NCBI GenBank assembly: GCA_015478945.1
Contig: JABUQX010004579.1
Coordinates: 20,001-35,000 of the forward strand
Reading direction: 5' to 3'
Length of the DNA stretch: 15,000 nt
Origin: Trachelipus rathkii
Taxonomy: Eukaryota > Arthropoda > Malacostraca > Isopoda > Trachelipodidae
Shown: positions 9,300-15,000 of the stretch, in pieces
Position numbering within the stretch: the first letter of the stretch is position 1
Layout of the letters: the number at the start of each line of letters is the position of its first letter
The notes under the pieces: model-generated
Databases searched by the model: none
The model's input: the letters and a program-made list of their open reading frames with translations, nothing else
Told to the model about the DNA's origin: nothing
Program-made: the position numbers and the translations under genes

Positions 9300-9535
9300 A
9301 ATGTTAGAGACATGCTTGACAAAAGTGTGAATAAGTTACGTTTTGGATGTTATGTTAGTTACTTTATGGGTGTTAAGTGTGAAACTTTGTTACTAACAGT
9401 TTATTTCTGTTTAAGATGTGCTAAGTTGTCTTTGGGGGTTATATTCATAAGATTTCAAGATGATACTAAGTAGTTTATTAATGTGAAACAACACTTTTGT
9501 TAACGGTCAACATATATTGATTGTGTTTTTGTATA
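9300..9535 (+). repeat. Repeat R, right copy 3
   Basis: Contains TTAGAGACATGCTTGACAAA, GTTACGTTTTGGATGTTATG, GTTAAGTGTGAAACTTTGTT and GATTTCAAGATGATACTAAG, the clearest match to copies 1 and 2. Mirror of 5205-5430. Confidence 0.65.
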
Positions 9536-9574
9536 AGAATTTGATTTTAATGTTATGCCTTATCCAAAATGATA

Positions 9575-10215
9575 CTCGAAATGTCACTTTTACATCAATA
9601 GATCAATAGATCAAGGATGAACAGGAGGTGGAGGGATGGTAGTTTGATTTCTGATTTACTGATTTCTGCTTTAGGTATGTAAAACATGACAATTTTTTAA
9701 GTTATAAACTTAAAATCATAGATCAGATAGATCAATAGATCATAGAGGGGGAGGGGCGTGAGGTAGTTGGAGTGGCGTGATTTGATTTACTGTTTAGGGT
9801 ATGTAAAACATGACATTTTTAGTAAAAATTTGACTTAATAAAGATGAATAGATCAAGTAGATCAAATAGAATCACAATGGTCAGGAGGGTTTGGGTGGAT
9901 GGATGGTTTGATTTACAGGATTTAGGGTATGTAAACATGAAATTTTAGTAAAATTTTGACTCTTATCAATAGATCAATAGATCAATAGAATCAATAGATC
10001 AATAGACTGGTCAGGAGGGGTGGGTGGATGGTGGTTTGATTTAGTGATTTACTGTATTAGGGTATGTAAAACATGACAATTTTTAGTAAAAAATTTGACC
10101 TTAATTCAATAGATCATTAGATCGATAGATCAATAGATCACAACTGTCGAGGAGGTGCGGGGTATGTGGTTTGATTACTGATTTTCTGATTTAGGTATGT
10201 AAAACGTAAATTTTT
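9575..10215 (-). repeat. Satellite block, right arm, about five units of 124-135 bp
   Basis: The anchor ATGTAAAAC(AT) recurs at 9677, 9801, 9929, 10064 and 10197, giving spacings of 124, 128, 135 and 133 bp. Each unit carries a run of the 8-mer GATCAATA, a G-rich stretch (GGAGGGG and GGTGG variants), and GTTTGATTTACTGATTT-like sequence. It is the reverse complement of the left block, whose units are slightly longer. Confidence 0.85.
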
Positions 10216-10239
10216 ACGTTATAACATGAAAGTATAATA

Positions 10240-11015
10240 AAATTTAAAAAAACCCAAAAGTTTTAAAGAAAATAAACCTATAAAGATAGAAGAATGAAAA
10301 AAAATATTAAATAAGAAAAAATATCTAAAATAGATAATAAAAAAAAAACTTAAAGTTCACAAAGGTTAAATTGTAAATAAAAAACCTTATAAATAAGTTA
10401 GAAAGATAAATAACTAAAAGCTAAAAAATTAAATATAAGTTTGTTGTCGTATAACTGTAAAATTAAACTTATTAAAAAAAATATTAAAGAGAAAAGCCGC
10501 AATGTTAGGAGGCCAGTTTACAAAAATAAAGTTAGAAATTAAAAAAATTAAAAAATTAAAAAATTAAATAAAAAAATTAAACATAGTATAAATTTTATAT
10601 AAACTTACAAAAAAAATTAAACTAGAAAGTACAATTTTAACTAGACCATTTTCTGTATGAGTGTTAAGATATTTATATTCATTTAAAATCACCATAAAAG
10701 TAAAATTAAAATGAAAATAAAAACTAAATTAAAAATAATAAGTTAAACACAAAGTATAAATGTACAAATAAAAACTTATAAAAAAAATAGTAAACAGTAT
10801 ATGTATGTTTCCAACTTAGAAAAATTATATTAGTTTAAGGTTTATAAAAAGAAAATGAGATTTGAAATATAAAATGTTAGTCCTTCAACATTTCAGAAAA
10901 ATAAAGTGTTATTCTTTGCAAAGATGATGCAATTACAATATGTAATCATTAGAAACGAGCAGTTATGTAAAACAGTAAATGATGATTGTATTATTAATGA
11001 ATGTTTTATATGTCG
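10240..11015 (-). repeat. Module A, right outer copy (A-rich, inverted)
   Basis: Reverse complement of 3605-4440. A-rich low-complexity DNA is followed by the specific portion (AGTTAAACACAAAGTATAAA, TTTATAAAAAGAAAATGAGA, TCTTTGCAAAGATGATGCAA). A 79-codon open frame beginning at 10906 overlaps its edge but is not preserved in the mirrored left copy. Confidence 0.75.
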
Positions 11016-11483
11016 GCAACGCACGTTCAGCACAGTGACACTACCCACTCTGAATCCTTCTCAGACGATGCCTCTCATTCTTCATTCTTCTCTTCCCCAT
11101 TCTCATATCTCATTCTTCCTTTTTCATTCTCTTCTCAGGCTCTGATTTTGGCGATTCATGCATCTTCTTCTTATATTTTTTTCAGGAAGGGTAACCGCAA
11201 TCTCCGGGGGGGGGTCGCCTGGACCTCGAATCCAATCCGATATCCAACTCCGTCTCCGTCTCCGACTCCGATTCCTCAACCCAGCCTCCAAGTTTCAGAC
11301 TTCTACGATCGTTTTTAATTTTTAACGGGGCAGCGATCCTGCTTACAGAGGGGAGGCAAGAGAGGGACGTAAGTCTCCAGTACTCCGACGAGATTACGGT
11401 ATCATATAACTCACATCCAAATTTCATTCCGATACGTTAGGCCTAACATGGTTTTCAGGACGAATTTGACCTTGGCTCTAAAT

Positions 11484-11522
11484 AAGGGGGCAACACCCCC
11501 TTAGGGTGACCTACGGTCACCC
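11484..11522. repeat. Two adjacent hairpins (right arm)
   Basis: AAGGGGG/CCCCCTT (11484-11502, 5-base loop) is followed immediately by GGGTGACC/GGTCACCC (11504-11522, 3-base loop). The matching left-arm place (3131-3175) has different, weaker hairpins. Confidence 0.8.
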
Positions 11523-11753
11523 AGAAAACTCGCGTGTGATCTAAGTTTTCATCCACATGAAGCATATACCGAAGTTTGGAAGGCGATAGCTATCTATTCC
11601 TTCATATCGAAAGGTGGCATCCGCCCAAATGTTCTGTATATACTAACAGCGTTTAATTCGAATGATAATTAATATGTAGATTAATTTGTTTCGATTACAT
11701 TTTTTCCTGGTGTTATAAACAACCGAGCACGTAGAACGCGACGATTTTAAAGA

Positions 11754-11841
11754 GATCGATTTAGGGGTAATCGATCACGATACAAAAATGATCTTCGATC
11801 ATTTAAACGTTCTAGAACGCAAAGCCCCTTTTGAGGGGCTT
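11754..11841. repeat. Chain of small hairpins (right arm)
   Basis: GATCGATT/AATCGATC (11754-11776), AAATGATC/GATCATTT (11786-11804), the 12-bp palindrome CGTTCTAGAACG (11808-11819) and AAGCCCCT/AGGGGCTT (11822-11841). This is the mirrored counterpart of the 2813-2919 hairpins. Stems are kept while several loops differ. Confidence 0.8.
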
Positions 11842-12288
11842 AGCAGACCAACTTCTGGGGTAGCTAAACCTCAAAAAACGGTCTTACCAGCACCTTAAAT
11901 TGCGTCTACCGCACCTTAAAAAAAGGTTTGACGATATCAACCGTGCAAAATCTGATGAGATTAGGATGGAAATTTCCAAGTCAGCTGCTTGACATGACTG
12001 GAATTCCAAAACTTCGCAAATGGTTTTTCAAGTCTTTGCCTTGCAGCCGTGAGGGCTGCCATGGGGTAAAATCCCCAAAAATATCAAGGTTGGGGATTTG
12101 ACCTGAATTTGGACAAAACGTTAAAAAAGTAGCTAAAAATCGAGGCCAAAAAAGGTCAAGGTCAAAATCCTTGATGGGGTAAAAAAAGGTCGGTGGGGTA
12201 AAACAGGCCATTTTTTCAGTTTTTTGCGGTATGGCTGTCCTACGCTTATGGACTACTTATATAGTATATACTTATAAAATAATTACCA

Positions 12289-12434
12289 CATATATTTATA
12301 TTATATATATATATAATATATATATTTATATAAAATAAATTATAAATTAAATTATAATTTATTTATATATATATATAATATATATATCATATTATAATAT
12401 ATATTATATATTATATAGAAATATATATATATAG
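12289..12434. repeat. (TA)n-rich tract flanking the right end
   Basis: TA-rich DNA with TAAATAAATTATAAATTA-type variation, lying just beyond the right end of the palindrome. Confidence 0.85.
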
Positions 12435-12704
12435 ATTACTCATATATTACCAATAGATGCACTAGAAAACATTGCAGAATAGGAAAAAGTTACATAAAGA
12501 ATGGAATGTTATTTGAAATTCTACCACCTTGTAACTACCCGATTTCCACAGCATCCTTATTTTTTATATAGATTTCGATAAATTACGATCGAATTTTGTT
12601 TGGGTGTTAATAAAATAAGTTATGAAGATAATCTCGTTTCCATAAGAAAAACTCTAAATGGTCTTAACTATTTCGGGAACTTTACCTTCTCTAGATCAAC
12701 ATTT
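12435..12704. other. Unassigned 270-bp segment between (TA)n tracts
   Basis: Ordinary AT-rich sequence. Plus-strand frames are broken by stops. One short frame (12434-12481) reads ITHILPIDALENIAE and then stops, which loosely recalls reverse-transcriptase core text of Penelope-like elements, but the match is too short to call. Confidence 0.4.
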
Positions 12705-12874
12705 ATATATATATATATATATATATGATATAGTATATAACTATATAGTTAATATCTATATATAATATATAATATATATATATACTATTAATAATATATA
12801 TATTATATATTAATAATAATACTTTATATATTATATTAATTAATATTATATATAATATACTATATTATATATAT

Positions 12875-12913
<39 letters not shown>

Positions 12914-12952
12914 CTACGTATATTATATATATATATATATTATATAATATAT

Positions 12953-12987
<35 letters not shown>

Positions 12988-13169
12988 AGGATATTCTATT
13001 ATATATTATATATATTATATATATATATATTATATATATATCTTATATCTTATATATAATATAATATATATTTATATATTTCTATATATATAGTTAGTAT
13101 ACTATTATATATTATATTATATATTATTATATATATATATTTATATATAAATAACTATACTATATATAT

Positions 13170-13212
<43 letters not shown>

Positions 13213-13294
13213 ATAGTATACGTATATATATATATATAGTATGTATAGTATAATATATTATATATATATATAATATATATATTGTATATATTAT

Positions 13295-13329
<35 letters not shown>

Positions 13330-13576
13330 TATTATATATAATATATATATATATAATATATATTATATATATTATATATATATAATATATATTATATATA
13401 TAAATATATATAATATATATATATGTATATACCGTATATATATATACTACTATATATACTATATATATATATATACTATATATATATAATATAGTAATAT
13501 ATAATATATATATATATATATAATTCTATATATATACTATATACTATATATTATATTATATATTATATATATATAT
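12705..13576. repeat. Long (TA)n microsatellite, interrupted
   Basis: About 870 bp of TA-rich sequence with scattered TAATA, CTATA and GTATA interruptions. No gene is present. Its length in the assembly may be inaccurate. Confidence 0.95.
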
Positions 13577-14052
13577 GTCGTTGCCTTTGACACTAAGATA
13601 GAATGCTCTTATAATAGCAATTTAATCTTTTCAATATACAGAAAACCGACGGCAAATATTAATTACATACATTGGTATTCTTTTCATCCCGTCAATACAA
13701 AAATTGGTACCCTCTCTGCATTATTTTTACGAGCACTATCGGATTTTCTCCCATCACATTGCAAAATGAATTGAGTTTTCTTTTGTACCGTTTAAAACTT
13801 TACAAATGCTCATATATAATTAACAAAAGCATTGAAGATAAGCAAAGAAAAATTTACCAATATCCTATAGCCAGCAACTCAAGGAAAAATCACTATTTGT
13901 CAGTCCCGTACGCATTCTGAGTTCATCAGAAATTATACGAATACATAATTTACTACAATCAATACATGACTCTCTTAAAATTTTGAAACTGAAATAAATT
14001 TAGAATGCACCTATACAATGCGTATATAAGATCCCGTGTCATGATTGTACAA
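13577..14052 (+). pseudogene. Decayed Penelope-like element fragment: C-terminal end of the reverse transcriptase (tentative)
   Basis: The longest frame starts at a TTG (13672) and ends at a stop at 13918-13920, so it is not a proper gene. It contains HYLSVPYAF (13891-13917). The same frame continues past the stop with KLYEYII, then further stops at 13984 and 13990, then NKFRMHLYNA (13993-14022) and RSRV (14029-14040). The order Y-x-S-V-P-Y, then K-L-x-x-I-I, then N-K-x-x-x-x-L-Y-N-x-x-x-x-R-V resembles the linker that follows the reverse-transcriptase domain in Penelope-like elements and leads to the GIY-YIG endonuclease. This is recognition by eye from short motifs. The in-frame stops show it is inactive, and the (TA)n tract at 14053-14150 cuts it from the next fragment. 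Confidence 0.4.
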
Positions 14053-14150
14053 GTATATATATAATTATATATTAGATATATATATAATATATATATATAA
14101 TATATATATATATATATCTACTATATATATTATATATATATATATATATC
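14053..14150. repeat. (TA)n tract splitting the retroelement remnant
   Basis: About 100 bp of TA-rich DNA between the two putative Penelope-like fragments, apparently an expansion or insertion within the remnant. Confidence 0.9.
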
Positions 14151-14162
14151 TATTACTACTAC

Positions 14163-14458
14163 ATGGAAACGGTGGATTTAAATAGACGTAATAGTCAGCA
14201 CAGACACGATTTAATTTCCGACGAAATAAACTTCAGCTCTTTATCCATCATAGGAGAAGTTAAACCATAAAATATAATATCGATAACATGGAACCTGTAA
14301 TTTGTAACAATAACAAAAGGAAACTAATTGAATCCTATTGCATAAGAAATAGTGATAATTATACTAAAAGATGGAGAGAAGTAAGACATGAGATGTACAG
14401 CAGATTTAAAGTAATAGAGGGATACAAAGGCTTTTACAAAAGATCGATAATAAACTAA
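14163..14458 (+). pseudogene. Decayed Penelope-like element fragment: end of the GIY-YIG endonuclease (tentative)
   Basis: Two short frames overlap in order. The first, ATG at 14163 to a stop at 14268-14270 (35 codons), ends in ISDEINFSSLSIIGEVKP. The second, ATG at 14288 to a stop at 14456-14458 (56 codons), has NNNKRKLIESYCIRNSDNY near its start. In Penelope-like GIY-YIG domains a stretch with Ile-Asp/Asn-Phe and a hydrophobic strand is followed by Lys/Arg-rich sequence and a Glu-Ser helix, with that Glu part of the active site. Here the two parts are in different frames and separated by extra sequence, so the domain is broken. The GIY and YIG strands themselves are missing, probably lost at the (TA)n tract. 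The family call rests on short motifs and order only. Confidence 0.45.
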
Positions 14459-14640
14459 ATAAACAACAACCATCCAGTCAATAAATATATCATCTTTGGA
14501 GTCACATCAACGTAGAAGTCTTCGTTTTGTTTGAAGCTCAACCTGAAGGAGGCCGTGCCTGGAGCCGCGACAAGCTATGAACAAAATTAAAATATTTTGT
14601 TATTTCTTTTTAATAAATATAAATAATGTGTGTGAATAGG
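14459..14640 (+). other. Probable 3' tail of the Penelope-like remnant, with a hammerhead-like motif
   Basis: After the second stop, 14543-14575 reads CTGAAGG, AGGCC, GTGCCT, GGAGCC, GCGACA. A CTGANGA-like start, a GC stem and a GAAA-like return is the layout of the minimal hammerhead motif that Penelope-like elements often carry. Here the core bases deviate (CTGAAGG and GCGAC), so ribozyme activity is unlikely. An AT-rich tail with ACAAAATTAAAATATTTTGT and AATAAATATAAATAA follows. The position, downstream of the endonuclease remnant in the same orientation, supports the element call. Confidence 0.35.
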
Positions 14641-14723
14641 TTTTTTATTTATGTTAAAAAATAAAGTTAATTTAAGAAGTGTGTAATTATATAAGGAGAA
14701 TGTTATCAGATAGTACAATATAT
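14641..14723. other. AT-rich spacer, nothing recognised
   Basis: Short AT-rich sequence (includes AAAAAATAAAGTTAATTTAA) before the last (TA)n tract. No gene, RNA or repeat unit is seen. Confidence 0.5.
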
Positions 14724-14850
14724 AATAAATATATATTTATATATATATATATATTTAGTAGCAGTATATATATTATATATATATATATATACTTATATTA
14801 TATATATATATATATATTAGTATTATATATATATATTATATATATATATG
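14724..14850. repeat. (TA)n tract
   Basis: TA-rich tract with interruptions such as TTTAGTAGCAG near 14755. An open frame across it (from 14679) gives Ile-Tyr repeats and is not a gene. Confidence 0.9.
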
Positions 14851-14861
14851 TTGTGTGGTGT

Positions 14862-14990
14862 GTGTGAATTTTTTTGGAAATCTTAATTATATGATAAATA
14901 AAATTACAAGAACTGAACATGATTTGATTTCTCAATGATAACGTTTCGAGAGAAACGATGCTTCCCATTTTCAAAGCTATGAAAATATAA
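14862..14990 (-). other. Possible second retroelement 3' tail, minus strand (tentative)
   Basis: Read on the minus strand, the window end contains TTGAAAATGGGAAGCATCG, then TTTCTCTCGAAACG, then CATGTTCAGTTCTTGTAA and AT-rich DNA. A TGAA-ATGGG, CGAAACG layout is common at the 3' ends of Penelope-like and some other non-LTR elements. If real, the body of this element lies beyond the window and it faces the remnant at 13577-14640. The evidence is a motif resemblance only. Confidence 0.25.
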
Positions 14991-15000
14991 AAATTATATA

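Larger units (their letters stand above)
2431..12245. repeat. About 9.8-kb nested giant inverted repeat (candidate fold-back element)
   Basis: Reading inward from about 2431 and, reverse-complemented, from about 12245 gives the same sequence throughout. The outer ends share ACCGCAAAA and GGCCTGTTTTACCCC, and the inner ends share GTATCTAAAGCAACACATTA. The arms meet at a GC-rich hairpin at 7407-7430. Arm lengths are about 4,990 and 4,820 bp. By eye identity is roughly 80-85 per cent, with many one-base indels. Each arm holds the same modules in mirrored order. No transposase or other intact gene is visible, so if mobile it is non-autonomous. Fold-back elements such as Drosophila FB and sea-urchin TU likewise have very long terminal inverted repeats built from tandem units. 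A read or assembly fold-back artefact is the main alternative. Confidence 0.85.
11020..12245 (-). repeat. Right outer domain of the palindrome, rich in short hairpins
   Basis: Reverse complement of 2431-3600. Pyrimidine-rich 11050-11190 mirrors the left GAA-rich stretch. Open frames of 105 codons (plus, 11001-11318), 81 codons (minus, 11182-11427) and 76 codons (minus, 11981-12211) lie here. None keeps its reading frame in the left arm, and no domain is recognisable, so no gene is called. Confidence 0.75.

Noticed and set aside
9246..9473. 75-codon open frame starting in a GT tract
   Set aside because: Its start is a GT repeat and the rest is repeat R, which is not open in the other R copies.
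11001..11318. 105-codon open frame on the plus strand in the right outer domain
   Set aside because: It is the mirrored place of the 129-codon frame and encodes low-complexity Ser/Pro/His text. The left counterpart has a different frame and ending.
11754..11841. tRNA or other standard structured RNA gene in the hairpin clusters
   Set aside because: I found no cloverleaf spacing, A/B box pair or CCA-adjacent acceptor stem. The stems are simple, serial and of unrelated sequence.
11981..12211. 76-codon open frame on the minus strand at the right end
   Set aside because: The matching left-arm frame contains a stop within the first 25 or so codons, and the protein resembles no family I know.
12435..12704. 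Reverse-transcriptase core fragment
   Set aside because: Only one short phrase (LPIDALENIAE) is suggestive, and the following frames are full of stops with no second motif.
13672..13920. 82-codon frame as an intact gene
   Set aside because: The first codon is TTG, it has no promoter or neighbour support, and similarity-like text continues past its stop. It is better treated as part of a dead retroelement.

Overview
This window looks like non-coding, repeat-dominated DNA from an arthropod nuclear genome, most likely a crustacean. The evidence is an interstitial array of the arthropod telomere pentamer (CCTAA/TTAGG), long (TA)n and (CA/GT)n microsatellites, strong AT bias, and the absence of any convincing intact gene. 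The crustacean assignment is an inference from repeat style; the sequence proves no species.

Layout. 1-463 is T/G-rich sequence in which I see nothing. 464-727 is the telomere-type array. 728-1500 is unassigned sequence containing a near-perfect 92-bp inverted repeat (1003-1094). 1503-2415 is (TA)n with a small GC-richer island. About 2431-12245 is one huge inverted repeat: two arms of roughly 4.8-5.0 kb meet at a short GC-rich hairpin centred near 7418/7419. Each arm carries the same ordered modules: an outer domain packed with short hairpins, a T-rich/A-rich module (A), a satellite of about 125-150 bp units, copies of a second repeat (R) alternating with CA/GT tracts, a second A copy in the opposite orientation, another R copy, and the GC-rich centre. 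The palindrome therefore contains smaller palindromes within each arm. 12289-13576 is (TA)n with one 270-bp stretch I cannot assign. 13577-14640 holds what I read as the decayed 3' end of a Penelope-like retroelement (reverse-transcriptase tail, GIY-YIG end, 3' tail), split by (TA)n. 14724-15000 is (TA)n followed by a possible second retroelement tail on the minus strand.

No set of genes works together here. The main object is the nested palindrome. Two readings are open: a real giant fold-back (long terminal-inverted-repeat) element inserted in (TA)n DNA, or a long-read/assembly fold-back artefact in which both strands of one molecule were joined. The arms differ by many single-base insertions and deletions, which keeps the artefact reading alive. 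The ends lying in non-homologous (TA)-rich flanks, and the ordered internal modules, fit a genuine element.
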